A stretch of 64,000 nt of DNA from Gammaproteobacteria bacterium. Its GTDB lineage: Bacteria; Pseudomonadota; Gammaproteobacteria; Pseudomonadales; Halieaceae. Location of the stretch: NCBI GenBank assembly GCA_024644535.1, contig JAHEKX010000007.1, positions 14,654 to 78,653 of the forward strand, read 5' to 3'. A program made the position numbers and the translations under genes. Positions 38,025 to 47,950 of the stretch are shown piece after piece; the first letter of the stretch is position 1; every line of letters starts with the position of its first letter. Under the pieces are notes generated by a model. The model saw only the letters and a list, made by a program, of their open reading frames with translations. It was not told where the DNA came from and did not search any database.

Positions 38025-40616
38025 ATGCTAAAGCCGTTGTATGACATTGATGTGATACTGCCTTACGTAAGCGCAGATTCGGTTTTTGTCACCCCAAACG
38101 AGCGCTTGGCGCGTGCCATTAGTCACGCTTTCGACGCCTACCAATTAAATCAAGGTGTGGAAGCCTGGGTCAAAATTTCGGTTATATCGCTGAATCGCTT
38201 ATTCGAGCTCTGGCTTGATGATGCCGGTTTTGTGCCATGCTTGGGATCTGAGAAGGCGCAGTATTTATGGGAGCAAATGATTCGGCGCAGTATGCCCGAT
38301 GATCACACTTCCGGTTGGTTAAACCCCAAAGCCTTGGCGGCGGAGGGCTACAAAGCATATGATTTGATGTGTCACTACGAGCTGGCCTCAGATCAGAGTT
38401 TTGAGAGCTCTATGTCGACAGACTCTGATTGTGTAACGTTTTATCAGTGGGTGCAGCGCTTCGAGCTACAGTTAGTCGAACAGGGATGGGTAACTCAAGC
38501 CCAGCAGTGGCAGGCGCTCGCTGCCTGCGACCTGAAGCTGGCCGACACTTTAACTATGGTTGACTTTGACACCATAACGCCTTTGCAGCTAGCGGCGTGT
38601 AAGCGCGTGAGCAGTGGCGTTCAGTTGGTTCGTTCGGCCTCGACGCAAGGTGTCGATGACACAAAGGCCTCTGGTTATGCGTTTCAAGATATCGATGACC
38701 AGCTTAGTCAGGTCGCGCAATGGGCTCACGAACACTATAAATCTGAGTCAAATCAGCGCTTGGGTATTGTAGTGCCCGATTTGAATTCACAGCGTGAACG
38801 CCTCGAGTATCATCTGCGGCGTGCATTTGGGCTGGAACACAACGACTACGCCAGCCTCCCTGTGAATTTTTCTGCCGGTGTTGCTGCCTCGGATGTAGCC
38901 CTCATAAATGCCGCGTTGAGTACTCTAAAATTGGCGGCTGGTCGACTAGAGCCCATTGAGCTGCTTGCCTTGGTGCGTTCACCCTATGTCGAGCTTTGTG
39001 GTTCGCACCACGAATACCTCGCCTTGCGTAATGCCCTGAATGAGCTAGCTCCCTTGAAGCTAGGTCATTCAGAGCTGCTGTTAATTTTCGAACACATGAA
39101 GGCTCGGCTGCCAGATCCGGCGATGGCAAGATGGTGGCTAAAAAGTCGCTTAGAGTGGAAGGGCACGACCTGCTTTGACTGCATCATAAGCTGGGAGCAC
39201 ATCCTGCAATGTGCCGGTTGGCCTGGTTCGCGAGGCTTGGACAGTGTCGAATACCAAGCATTTAAGCTTTGGCAGCGCACCCTGCGAGATCTTGCAAGCT
39301 GGGATACTTTACAGCCCAAGTGGGCCATAGCCGAAATTTTAAAGCTGTTGGAATTCAGTCTAGATAAAGTCGTGTTTCAGCCCGAAACAAAAGATCAAAA
39401 CATTCAGGTTTTAGGAACACTCGAGGCTGCGGGTCTACATTTTGATCAGATGATCGTTCTTGATTCGATTGCCGGTCATTTTCCCGAGCGCATTGCTATG
39501 TCGCCATTCTTGCCAAAGCATCTGCAGCGAGCCTATCGAATGCCTCGTGCTAACGAAGATCAAGAGTATCAATTGGCACAGGGCTTATTGGAGGGTATGG
39601 CGGCGCGTAGCCGAGGTATCCGGTTTTGTTACGTGGCACTCGCGGACGAGAGCAAAGTCTCGATAACGCCAATATTGGCCCAGTTGGAGCAGACCTTAGC
39701 TGGGGTACAGAAATTGGAGCCCGCTGCAATCCCCGCAGATTGGCAGGTGACGGTCGAGTCAAGGGGAGAAACTTTACCCAAGCGGCCAAGCGATTTTGAA
39801 GGTGGCGCTTACCGGTTGGCCATGCACGCACTGTGCCCTATGCAGGCCTATGCTCGCTATCGCCTGGATATTCCTGACGATGCCAGCTGTGAAGATGGTT
39901 TAAGTGCGAAAGAACAGGGGCAGCTACTGCACAGGTCAATGGAGTTGCTGTGGCGAGATAAAGGCCAACTTGACCAGATCGAAGAGTCTAATATCGCATT
40001 GGTCGTGACGGAAGCATTACAAAGCATTAGCAGCGCTCGTAAAGCCTTATTGTCTGATCTGGCAATACTGGCCGAGCAGCAGCGGCTTGAGGCAGCTATC
40101 ACAGCTTGGTTAGAGCTAGAGTCGCAGCGACCGCCATTCACGGTACTCGAGCATGAGCGCGATACCGAGATGACATTGAAGGGCAGAAAATTTAAATTCC
40201 GATTGGATCGACTGGACGCTTTAGGCGATGACCTTACTGTGATCTTGGACTATAAAAGTACGGCCCCGAGCACGAGTACCTGGCTTGATGGTCGTTTAGA
40301 GCAAGCTCAATTGCCGCTTTATGCCTTAGCACTTGGCGAGCAAGTCAAGGGCATAGCCTATGCGCAAATATCTTCGACGAAACCAGCAAAACTGGTGGGC
40401 GCAAGTAAGTTTGGCTTCGGCAAAGGGATTAAAGTAATCGAGGATTGGGCTGAACAGACGCGGGCCTGGGAACATGCCTTGTTGGGTCTGATCGATGAAC
40501 TCGAGGCGGGCGAGGCCTCGGTGCGTCCATCTACCAAAGCCTGTCGCTACTGCGACTTCGCATCTCTTTGCCGCACCCGCGCAGCTGCCGACGACGAGGA
40601 TACGTCTGATGAGTGA
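38025..40616 (+). CDS. AddB-like PD-(D/E)XK nuclease, putative DNA repair protein
   Basis: 863 aa, resembling the family named probable DNA repair protein, which pairs with an AddA-like helicase in gammaproteobacteria. The N-terminal two thirds look like an inactivated UvrD-type helicase fold with no Walker A (VFVTPNERLARAI, LGTLEAAGLHFDQMIVLD). The C-terminal nuclease domain has GQLLHRSMELLW, FRLDRLDALGDDLTVILDYKS (Asp/Lys of the active site), and an AddB-type iron-sulfur staple Cys604, Cys840, Cys843 and Cys849 (ACRYCDFASLC). The SD GAGG precedes the ATG. Overlaps the helicase gene by 8 nt. Role inferred: double-strand-break end processing. Confidence 0.82.
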   Translation: MLKPLYDIDVILPYVSADSVFVTPNERLARAISHAFDAYQLNQGVEAWVKISVISLNRLFELWLDDAGFVPCLGSEKAQYLWEQMIRRSMPDDHTSGWLNPKALAAEGYKAYDLMCHYELASDQSFESSMSTDSDCVTFYQWVQRFELQLVEQGWVTQAQQWQALAACDLKLADTLTMVDFDTITPLQLAACKRVSSGVQLVRSASTQGVDDTKASGYAFQDIDDQLSQVAQWAHEHYKSESNQRLGIVVPDLNSQRERLEYHLRRAFGLEHNDYASLPVNFSAGVAASDVALINAALSTLKLAAGRLEPIELLALVRSPYVELCGSHHEYLALRNALNELAPLKLGHSELLLIFEHMKARLPDPAMARWWLKSRLEWKGTTCFDCIISWEHILQCAGWPGSRGLDSVEYQAFKLWQRTLRDLASWDTLQPKWAIAEILKLLEFSLDKVVFQPETKDQNIQVLGTLEAAGLHFDQMIVLDSIAGHFPERIAMSPFLPKHLQRAYRMPRANEDQEYQLAQGLLEGMAARSRGIRFCYVALADESKVSITPILAQLEQTLAGVQKLEPAAIPADWQVTVESRGETLPKRPSDFEGGAYRLAMHALCPMQAYARYRLDIPDDASCEDGLSAKEQGQLLHRSMELLWRDKGQLDQIEESNIALVVTEALQSISSARKALLSDLAILAEQQRLEAAITAWLELESQRPPFTVLEHERDTEMTLKGRKFKFRLDRLDALGDDLTVILDYKSTAPSTSTWLDGRLEQAQLPLYALALGEQVKGIAYAQISSTKPAKLVGASKFGFGKGIKVIEDWAEQTRAWEHALLGLIDELEAGEASVRPSTKACRYCDFASLCRTRAAADDEDTSDE

Positions 40617-43600
40617 CCAGGTGCAACGCGATCGAGCGATTGACCCAATGGTTAGTTGCTGTGTTGTAGCACCGGCCGGTTCGGGAAAAACCAGTTTATT
40701 GGTTCAGAGGGTGCTGGCTTTGCTCGCCCGCGTCTCGCATCCTGAGCAAATTGTTGCTATTACCTTCACACGCAAAGCGGCGGCAGAAATGCGTGCCCGC
40801 ATGGCCGAAGTATTTGAGCTCGCGAAAGTAAAACAAGCCTCGGAAGTCCCTGAGCATGAGCGTTTGACCTTAGAGCTTGCAAAGCTTGCTCTGAGCAACG
40901 CCAGTCAGCGCGGCTGGCCTCTGCCGCAGCAGCTCGAGCGGCTACAGTTTATGACCATTGATTCGTTCTGTGCTTCACTGGTCCGCCAAATGCCACTGGC
41001 AAGCCGCATGGGCAAAGCGATGACACCCGCTGAGCCGGCATCAGACTTATATCGAGCAGCCGTGCTTGATTTGCTGCAAACTAAAGAAGAGCAGATACGC
41101 GTTCATATGACCGCAATTCTGGCCGCTCTGGGCAATCGTTGGAGCTCGACGATTGACTGGCTTTCTGAACTTCTGGCCAAACGCGAGCAGTGGCAACTCG
41201 CCTTGTTTCCCCGCCAGCGCGAACAGGATGCCCTTCAGTATATGCGCGAGACTTGGGTGCTGGAATGTCAGCGACGGGTTGCGCAGCTCAACCACGATCT
41301 GCAGCCTTGGCGCGCTCAGCTGCAAGAAATTCTTGACGTATTAAGTGTTGAGGAAGAGACCGATTTTTTGCCTTTACACGCACCGAACGCAATCGGCTCG
41401 TGGCGGCGTGTGGCTGCATTTCTGCTGACTCAAGGCGGTGAGTGGCGGAAAAACGTGACGGTCAAAGACGGGTTTCCCCCAAAGTCAGCACATAAAGATC
41501 TGCATACTGCGGTCAGCGCCGAAGTGCGAGCAGCACTATCTCCAGCTGTATTCGAAGGCATCGCATTAATGCCCGATACATTGGAAGATGACAAAGATTG
41601 GCAAATCGTCAGTAGCATCGTTGCGATACTGCCTCACCTGCTGGCGTCGTTTTGGTGGCAGTGTCAGCTGCGGGGCGAGGTGGATTTCACGCAGATCGCA
41701 AGCGCCGCCTTAGAGGCCTTAGGCGATGATGAGTGTCCCACTGATTTGGCCCTGAAACTCGATTACGGTATTCATCATTTACTAGTAGACGAATTCCAAG
41801 ACACCTCGACGCATCAATTTGAGCTGATCCGAAGATTGACCAGAGGCTGGTTTGAACACAATCAAACAGAACCAGAGTCACCCAAAACACTGTTTGTTGT
41901 GGGTGACGCTATGCAATCTATTTACCGATTTAGAGGGGCACAAGTAGACTTGTTCGTGCGTGCCATTGAGGAGGGTTTTAACGGTTTACGGTTACAGCGA
42001 TTGGATCTCTGCCGTAATTTTCGATCGGCCGAGGGCATTGTTCGTTGGGTGAATGAAGTCTTTGCGGAGGCGCCATCGCGCTGCTCCCCGATGATAAACC
42101 GTCTTTCTGCGAACAGAGCTGAGCCAGCGCTAGTTGATTCAAGTGACATTCAGTTACATGCCTTTGTTGATGATTCTAACGCTGCTCGAGAAACAGAGTT
42201 TATTGTTGATCGTGTTAGATCATGGCTTGAGGCCGATGCGTCGATCTCGGTCGCAATACTTGGACGAACCAGGTCGCAGTTAGCACCGATTATGAAGTTG
42301 TTAAAAGACGGTGGTATCGCCTACAACGCCGCAGATGTCGAGAAAATCACTGATAATATCGCGGTTACAGATTTTGTAAATGTGTTGCGTTTGATTGCTG
42401 ATCCCAGCGATAAACTGGCCGGCATGTCGTGCTTGCGGGCGCCATGGCTAGGTGCACCACTAGAGGTTTTGCACCAGGTACAGGCCATTCACTCGACTTT
42501 AGGTAAGGGTGATTGGCATGAAAGCTTTTGCGCTCTGCAGCAAGACTGCGCAGATCCAGTATTGCAGAGTTGTTTGGCGCATTTTAATGATGTCATCCGC
42601 TGGGGTGCAGTTTTTCGAGGACGCAGGGCTACTCGGTTGTGGTTAGAAGCAATATGGAATGGTTTATCTGGCGACGCGATATACAGCAGTGAGCGCGATC
42701 ACTCAGCCATGCAGGCCTTGTTCGAGGTGCTAGAACAAAATCCCTCGTATTTGGACTCTCCATGGGAAATTGCTACCCTTTTAGAATCTAAGACGATTAC
42801 GACCCAAGTCTCTGCAAGAGTCTCGGTTATGACCATGCACAAATCCAAAGGTTTAGAGTTTGACTACGTTATGCTGCCTAGCATGGGGCGTACGGGACGC
42901 TCATCACCACGAGCGCTGTTTGAATGGGCAGAACTGCCTGTGCCGCATGCCTACGGGTTTTTACTGGGTTGTAGTAAGAGTTCAGGAAGTAATGGTTTGA
43001 GTGTCGGGAACTGGCTTCACGAGCGGGAAAAAATTGCCTTGAACGATGAGCTCAAACGTCTGTTTTACGTGGCGGCCACGCGAGCCAAACGCAAACTTTG
43101 CATTACCACCAGTTACAAGCAGCAGGACTCGGCTCGCTGCAAGCCTGCAAACGGCTCATTGTTGGGGCAGATCGAGCAACTAGCAGATGCCGAGTTTACG
43201 TGGCATACACCCGCGATATCTCAGGTTAACGCAGGTACGCAGCCTATTTTAGGTCCAATGCAGATCACCCGATTTATTCCGAATACTCGGCCGACCGTGC
43301 CGGAAACCATGCTCGACAACGTTGAGCATGATCTTGTGGTCACTCAGGATTGGCAGAAATCCAGTGCGGTGATTGGATCTTTAGTTCATAAAGCCTTCGA
43401 GCTGGCGGTCAAAGCCAATCGACTGCCGGGCTGCAATTCGCACCTGCATCGTCGTCTGCTACAAGAGGCAATTCATCTAGGTCATCCGGCGACAACGGCC
43501 AATCAATGCGTCAATGAAGCGTGTGGGGTGATTAAGACTACCTCAGAGAACGAGAACGCCCATTGGTTATTTGTTGGCGATCAATGGCAGCGGCATCCAG

Positions 43601-43899
43601 AGTACAGCGTGGCGAGAAGGGTGGAGGAAGGTGTCGAAAGTTACTACATCGATTTACTGTTGCGCTCGACATCGGGCGACGAACTCAGGATTGTCGACTT
43701 TAAGACCAATGCGCCGGAGCCTTTAGAGACTCCTCAGGCCTTTGAGCGAAGAATGCTTGAAACCTACGCGGGCCAAATGCAAACGTATGTGGCCATCATT
43801 ACTGAAATCGAGCGCCGAGAGCCGAAGGCATTTTTATTTTTGACCCACACGCAGCGCTTTGTGCAGGTGGACTTTACGACTCTGAGGGGAATAAGGTAA
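40609..43899 (+). CDS. AddA-like UvrD-family helicase-nuclease
   Basis: 1096 aa superfamily 1 helicase. Walker A VVAPAGSGKTSLL (about residues 19-31), motif Ia ITFTRKAAAEM, motif II LLVDEFQDTS, motif III VGDAMQSIYRFRGAQ, motif V VMTMHKSKGLEFDYVML, motif VI RLFYVAATRAKRK, and a C-terminal RecB/AddA-type nuclease with ELRIVDFKTN. The ATG at 40609 overlaps the AddB-like stop (40614-40616), so both are coupled into one complex. It ends in a 26-nt overlap with convergent mltD. Its relation to RecBCD in this genome is unknown. Confidence 0.88.
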   Translation: MSDQVQRDRAIDPMVSCCVVAPAGSGKTSLLVQRVLALLARVSHPEQIVAITFTRKAAAEMRARMAEVFELAKVKQASEVPEHERLTLELAKLALSNASQRGWPLPQQLERLQFMTIDSFCASLVRQMPLASRMGKAMTPAEPASDLYRAAVLDLLQTKEEQIRVHMTAILAALGNRWSSTIDWLSELLAKREQWQLALFPRQREQDALQYMRETWVLECQRRVAQLNHDLQPWRAQLQEILDVLSVEEETDFLPLHAPNAIGSWRRVAAFLLTQGGEWRKNVTVKDGFPPKSAHKDLHTAVSAEVRAALSPAVFEGIALMPDTLEDDKDWQIVSSIVAILPHLLASFWWQCQLRGEVDFTQIASAALEALGDDECPTDLALKLDYGIHHLLVDEFQDTSTHQFELIRRLTRGWFEHNQTEPESPKTLFVVGDAMQSIYRFRGAQVDLFVRAIEEGFNGLRLQRLDLCRNFRSAEGIVRWVNEVFAEAPSRCSPMINRLSANRAEPALVDSSDIQLHAFVDDSNAARETEFIVDRVRSWLEADASISVAILGRTRSQLAPIMKLLKDGGIAYNAADVEKITDNIAVTDFVNVLRLIADPSDKLAGMSCLRAPWLGAPLEVLHQVQAIHSTLGKGDWHESFCALQQDCADPVLQSCLAHFNDVIRWGAVFRGRRATRLWLEAIWNGLSGDAIYSSERDHSAMQALFEVLEQNPSYLDSPWEIATLLESKTITTQVSARVSVMTMHKSKGLEFDYVMLPSMGRTGRSSPRALFEWAELPVPHAYGFLLGCSKSSGSNGLSVGNWLHEREKIALNDELKRLFYVAATRAKRKLCITTSYKQQDSARCKPANGSLLGQIEQLADAEFTWHTPAISQVNAGTQPILGPMQITRFIPNTRPTVPETMLDNVEHDLVVTQDWQKSSAVIGSLVHKAFELAVKANRLPGCNSHLHRRLLQEAIHLGHPATTANQCVNEACGVIKTTSENENAHWLFVGDQWQRHPEYSVARRVEEGVESYYIDLLLRSTSGDELRIVDFKTNAPEPLETPQAFERRMLETYAGQMQTYVAIITEIERREPKAFLFLTHTQRFVQVDFTTLRGIR

Positions 43900-45208
43900 G
43901 ACTCTGGCCTGGCCGCAGATAGTCTTTTGGGTCGATAGCGTTCCATGAGGCTAAATCCGAGATGGATATGCGGAACCGGTCTGCGATTTTGTAGAGCGAA
44001 TCGCCGCGTTGTACGGTATAGCGCATAGAAGCGCGGTAGATGCGTCGGCCGTCAGCTAGCACAGTGCTCTCGCCTCCGGTGGGAATCATAAGTGTGTCGC
44101 CAGCCCTAATCAAGCTGCCTTTGATGTCGTTGGCGGCGCGCAGTAAGGCAACTTCTAAATCAAACCGCTTGGCGATTCGTATTAGACTGTCGCCAGGCTG
44201 AATAGTGTAGCGATGCCACTGCGTGCGAGGCATACTGGGTAGCTCCTGGGCTACTGCAAGCGCCTGACTGGCAATATCAACGGGCACTAGAATCTCGGGT
44301 GATCCATTTGGGTCTGTTGCCCATCGCAATATGCCAGGATTAAATCGACGAATAAGAAACTCATCGACATTTAACTGCGTGGCAAAGCGGCGCATTTCGA
44401 TCTGACCATTCACAGTTACTGCCGCAAATGCGGCTGTGTTCGGAACTGGCGGGATAGTCACCTGGTAAGCTTGCGGATCTTTAATAATTTGAGCCAATGC
44501 CAACAACCGCGGCAGATAGTGGCGGGTTTCAGTGGGTAGCTTTAACGACCAGTAGTCTGTTGGCAGGCCCTTTTTGGCATTTGCTCGCTGAGCGCGCTTG
44601 ACGCGTGTTTCCCCGGCGTTGTAGGCCGATAGCGCCAGTAACCAATCGCCATCAAAACGGGCGTTAAGCGCCTCTAGATAATCCAGTGCTGCCTCGGTAG
44701 AGTCGCGGATGTCTAGGCGCCCGTCGTACCACCAGTTTTGCTGCAAGCCTAAATGTTTGCCCGTTCTTGGCATGATCTGCCACAGACCCGCTGCACTTCG
44801 GTGGGACATAGACTGGGGCAGTAATGTGCTCTCTACAATCGGTAATAAGGCGAGTTCGATAGGTAGCTCCCTTTCCTCGACTCGCTCGGTAATATAGTAC
44901 AAATACCAACTTGCGCGCTCTGAAAGAGCATCGAACAAGCCAGCTTGCTTAAGATAATGCTCTCTTTGCGCAATTACGGTTGGGTGGTCTGGGTAAGACC
45001 ATACCAGCTCGCGCCGAATACGATCCCATAAATCGACCGCCGGTTCGGGCGCTATTTCGACCTTGAGCGGCTCAGGTTTTAAGCTAACCGCGGGCGTAAT
45101 CTGTGTTGTCTCTTCTGGAGCAGTGGTTTGCTCTGGCCTTAATGTTGTGCAGGCCGACAGTAACCCCAAAATTGCGATCGCGGTTAAGGGTCCAGCAATG
45201 AGCCTCAA
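43874..45208 (-). CDS. mltD: Membrane-bound lytic murein transglycosylase D (LysM)
   Basis: Outer-membrane lipoprotein that cleaves peptidoglycan. The signal peptide ends in the lipobox LLSAC. The SLT domain has the catalytic Glu in LPIVESTLLP and SAAGLWQIMPRTGKHLG, and the C-terminus has two LysM repeats (YTIQPGDSLIRIAKRF and YTVQRGDSLYKIADRF). The start is best placed at TTG 45208: AGGA lies 6 nt before it, it overlaps the gloB stop as TTGA, and it gives a clean signal MRLIAGPLTAIAILGLLSAC. The alternative GTG at 45223 has no SD. 444 aa. Its 3' end overlaps the AddA-like gene. Confidence 0.93.
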   Translation of the reverse strand: MRLIAGPLTAIAILGLLSACTTLRPEQTTAPEETTQITPAVSLKPEPLKVEIAPEPAVDLWDRIRRELVWSYPDHPTVIAQREHYLKQAGLFDALSERASWYLYYITERVEERELPIELALLPIVESTLLPQSMSHRSAAGLWQIMPRTGKHLGLQQNWWYDGRLDIRDSTEAALDYLEALNARFDGDWLLALSAYNAGETRVKRAQRANAKKGLPTDYWSLKLPTETRHYLPRLLALAQIIKDPQAYQVTIPPVPNTAAFAAVTVNGQIEMRRFATQLNVDEFLIRRFNPGILRWATDPNGSPEILVPVDIASQALAVAQELPSMPRTQWHRYTIQPGDSLIRIAKRFDLEVALLRAANDIKGSLIRAGDTLMIPTGGESTVLADGRRIYRASMRYTVQRGDSLYKIADRFRISISDLASWNAIDPKDYLRPGQSLTLFPSES

Positions 45209-45963
45209 AATGAGTCCTTCCACTGTCGAATGACTCGAAACACGTCATCCGCATCTTGCACCGGCTCTTTACGTTGCGCGCTGCCAATGATGGCAGGCGC
45301 GTCCCATCGCAGGAAGGGGTTACTGCGACGTTCCTCGCCCAGTGTAGTGGGCAAAGTGGGCTTGTCGAGTTGACGTAAGCGCGACACCTGCGCTACCCGC
45401 GCTTGCAGATCAGAATTATCAGGGTCGACTGCGAGCGCGAATTTCAGATTGGCTGCAGTGTATTCGTGTGCACAATAAACACTTGTAGTCACAGGCAGTT
45501 CCCGCAGGGACGCTAAGGATTTTCGCATTTGCGCGAATGTACCTTCAAATACGCGCCCGCAGCCGCCGCTGAACAGCGTATCGCCGCAAAATAGGGCCTC
45601 GAGCTGAGGTATGTAATATGCGACGTGGTCTAAGGTGTGCCCAGGTACCGCTAGCACTTTGATATCTAGCGATTCGAACATCAATTCACTGCCATGTCTC
45701 ACCGTTTGAGTTAGGCCAGAGAATGGTGAGTTCTCTGGACCAATCACTGCTACACTGGACGCATTAGTTAATGCCTCGATACCACCTGTGTGGTCGAAGT
45801 GGTGGTGTGTAACAAGAATGCCAGCCAGCTCTATATTGTTAGCAGCCAAGTAGGCTTCGACCACTTCAGGGTCGCCGGGATCGACGACAATGGCACGTCG
45901 GTCGTTCAAATGAAGGCACCAAATGTAGTTGTCAGTAAAGGCCGAGATTGGGACAATGTTCAC
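45205..45963 (-). CDS. gloB: Hydroxyacylglutathione hydrolase (glyoxalase II)
   Basis: Metallo-beta-lactamase-fold enzyme hydrolysing S-D-lactoylglutathione. The metal site THHHFDH is at residues 52-58, with further ligands in VPGHTLDH, CGDTLF and CAHEYT. The 252-aa length is normal. Start is GTG (MNIVPISAFTDNY). Divergent from the YafS-like gene, with rnhA and dnaQ beyond, the same neighbourhood as in E. coli and Pseudomonas. Confidence 0.95.
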   Translation of the reverse strand: MNIVPISAFTDNYIWCLHLNDRRAIVVDPGDPEVVEAYLAANNIELAGILVTHHHFDHTGGIEALTNASSVAVIGPENSPFSGLTQTVRHGSELMFESLDIKVLAVPGHTLDHVAYYIPQLEALFCGDTLFSGGCGRVFEGTFAQMRKSLASLRELPVTTSVYCAHEYTAANLKFALAVDPDNSDLQARVAQVSRLRQLDKPTLPTTLGEERRSNPFLRWDAPAIIGSAQRKEPVQDADDVFRVIRQWKDSF

Positions 45964-46005
45964 GTTGTAGTCGCTTAATAGAGTGAACGCAAAGGGTAAA
46001 CCACT

Positions 46006-46764
46006 ATGAGTGTGTCAACAAGACAAAGTGAGGTCATTTGGCAATGGTACCAACGGCCGTCGCTGCAACAAGCTTTAACGCGCGTGCAATACGAACTGGA
46101 CCAGGCATTGCCAACGTGTTTCGGGTATCACCTGGTCCAGTTGGCTGATATCGAATTTATGGTGTGCTGCCAGAGTTCAAAAATTAATCACTGTGTTCAA
46201 TGTCAGCCCGGTGGCGGTGTTATTTCCGAATCTGAACATCTGCCTTTTGATGCCGACAGTGTCGATGTTCTTATAGCCTTACACAGTTTGGATACATCGT
46301 CTAATCCGCATCAAGTGGTGCGAGAAATACAGCGTGTTTTGGCTCCGCAGGGACAATTGTTTTTGGTTGGGCTCAACCCCAGTAGTGTTAGTCTAGTAAA
46401 TGCACTACTGGCGAAGGTTAGCTTAACAAAACACCCGCTGCCGCAGGCTACGTTGAGCCTGCATCGTCTAGATGATTGGTTCCGTTTGCTGGGTATGGAG
46501 CGAACCCATGTGCGTTATTTTGCCCATTTGCCATATTCCGGCACTAACTCTAGATTGAGTCGAATGTTGTTTAGAGCGACACAGTGGCTTGAGTCTCATA
46601 GGATGCTTGGGGGAAGACTATATTTCGTTCGTGCAATCAAGCAAGTGTCTGCAATTCATCGACCACATCTTGCCCGTTTTAGGCCGAGATTACGCGCCAT
46701 TGGTATCGGAAAATCGGTGGTAACTTCAAGACAAACTAAGGAATCGCTGCAAAACAATGACTAG
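46006..46764 (+). CDS. YafS-like class I SAM methyltransferase
   Basis: 252 aa, member of the family between gloB and rnhA in gammaproteobacteria. The methyltransferase-11 core is recognisable by [21 protein letters not shown] and the post-core [15 protein letters not shown], while the usual GxGxG motif I is eroded to QPGGGV. Substrate is unknown. The ATG at 46006 is 42 nt from the gloB start. It overlaps rnhA by 8 nt. Confidence 0.85.
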   Translation: MSVSTRQSEVIWQWYQRPSLQQALTRVQYELDQALPTCFGYHLVQLADIEFMVCCQSSKINHCVQCQPGGGVISESEHLPFDADSVDVLIALHSLDTSSNPHQVVREIQRVLAPQGQLFLVGLNPSSVSLVNALLAKVSLTKHPLPQATLSLHRLDDWFRLLGMERTHVRYFAHLPYSGTNSRLSRMLFRATQWLESHRMLGGRLYFVRAIKQVSAIHRPHLARFRPRLRAIGIGKSVVTSRQTKESLQNND

Positions 46765-47203
46765 AAAAGTCGTGATATACACTGACGGTGCTTGTAAGGG
46801 CAACCCCGGTATTGGAGGGTGGGGCGCATGGCTTCGTGCCGGCGAGCACGAAAAGGAATTATGTGGCGGTGAGCATGAGACTACCAATAATCGCATGGAA
46901 CTGACCGCGACCATTAAGGCTCTTCAGACCTTGAATGTACCCTGCAGCGTCGATCTGTACACTGACTCCGTTTATGTGCGGGATGGCGTAACCAAATGGA
47001 TATCGAACTGGAAGCGCAATAATTGGCGTACGGCGTCAAAACAACCCGTTAAAAACAAAGATCTATGGCAAGCGCTCGATCAAGCAATCGGCGAGCATGA
47101 GGTCAACTGGCACTGGGTAAAAGGCCACAGTGGCAACGAGGGCAACGAGCGTGCAGATCAGTTGGCTAACAAGGGCATAGAACAACTTAGGGCAGGGTCA
47201 TGA
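46757..47203 (+). CDS. rnhA: Ribonuclease HI
   Basis: Degrades RNA in RNA-DNA hybrids. The catalytic residues Asp10 ([11 protein letters not shown]), Glu48 (NRMEL), Asp70 (YTDSVYV) and Asp134 (NERADQLA), plus the general base His in VKGHSGN, are all present. The 148-aa length is standard. Overlaps the gene before it by 8 nt and dnaQ by 4 nt (ATGA), so translation is coupled. Confidence 0.97.
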   Translation: MTRKVVIYTDGACKGNPGIGGWGAWLRAGEHEKELCGGEHETTNNRMELTATIKALQTLNVPCSVDLYTDSVYVRDGVTKWISNWKRNNWRTASKQPVKNKDLWQALDQAIGEHEVNWHWVKGHSGNEGNERADQLANKGIEQLRAGS

Positions 47204-47940
47204 GACAAATAGTGCTGGATACGGAAACAACCGGTTTAGAAACTTCAGACGGTCATAGAGTCATCGAGATCGGTTGCGTTGAGCTCATTAATCGGCGCCT
47301 AACGGGCCGTCATTTCCATCAATACATTAATCCGCAGCGCGAGATAGACCTCGGTGCGATGGAAGTGCACGGTATTACCAATGAATTTTTACAGGATAAA
47401 CCTCTGTTTTCAGACATCGCAGACGATTTTCTTGAATTTATCCACGGGGCCGAGCTTGTTATTCATAATGCGCCTTTTGACGTTGGTTTTTTGAATTACG
47501 AATTAAGCCTAGAAGGCGAGCGGCGAGCAGCCTTGCTGCCCAATCTCGAGTCGATCTGTGGAGTGATCGATACTCTGATTATGGCTCGCAGAAAACATCC
47601 AGGGCAACGCAACACATTAGATGCTTTGTGCACGCGTTATGACGTCGATAACTCCAGTCGTGATCTGCACGGCGCCTTGCTCGACTCCGAGATTCTTGCC
47701 GACGTGTATTTGGCAATGACCGGAGGGCAAACAGCCTTAACGCTGCAGTCTGAAAATCGGCAGGGTGGCGAAGAATCGACTTGGGTAACCGGTGAAATCG
47801 TCCGCGTTGATCGGTCCGGCCTTGCCTTGCCGGTAGTGACCGCCAGTTCAGACGATTTGAGTGCTCACGAGTCTTACTTAGATTTATTGGATAAAAAAAG
47901 TGACGGCGCCTTATGGCGCCGTCCGAATAAGCTGCGTTAA
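47200..47940 (+). CDS. dnaQ: DNA polymerase III epsilon subunit (3'-5' exonuclease)
   Basis: Proofreading exonuclease. The DEDDh motifs are seen: Exo I LDTETTG (Asp7, Glu9), Exo [16 protein letters not shown], Exo III with His and Asp in [15 protein letters not shown]. The C-terminal tail binds the polymerase alpha subunit. 246 aa. The last dozen codons double as the stem and T-run of a terminator for the opposing nhaB gene. Confidence 0.96.
   Translation: MRQIVLDTETTGLETSDGHRVIEIGCVELINRRLTGRHFHQYINPQREIDLGAMEVHGITNEFLQDKPLFSDIADDFLEFIHGAELVIHNAPFDVGFLNYELSLEGERRAALLPNLESICGVIDTLIMARRKHPGQRNTLDALCTRYDVDNSSRDLHGALLDSEILADVYLAMTGGQTALTLQSENRQGGEESTWVTGEIVRVDRSGLALPVVTASSDDLSAHESYLDLLDKKSDGALWRRPNKLR
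47893..47923 (-). terminator. Terminator of nhaB, inside the dnaQ coding end
   Basis: On the minus strand GACGGCGCC and GGCGCCGTC form a perfect 9-bp stem with an ATAA loop, followed by AC and seven Ts. It lies 28 nt past the nhaB stop and wholly within dnaQ codons. On the plus strand no T-run follows, so it acts only on nhaB. Confidence 0.8.
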
Positions 47941-47950
47941 TGGCAGGACG

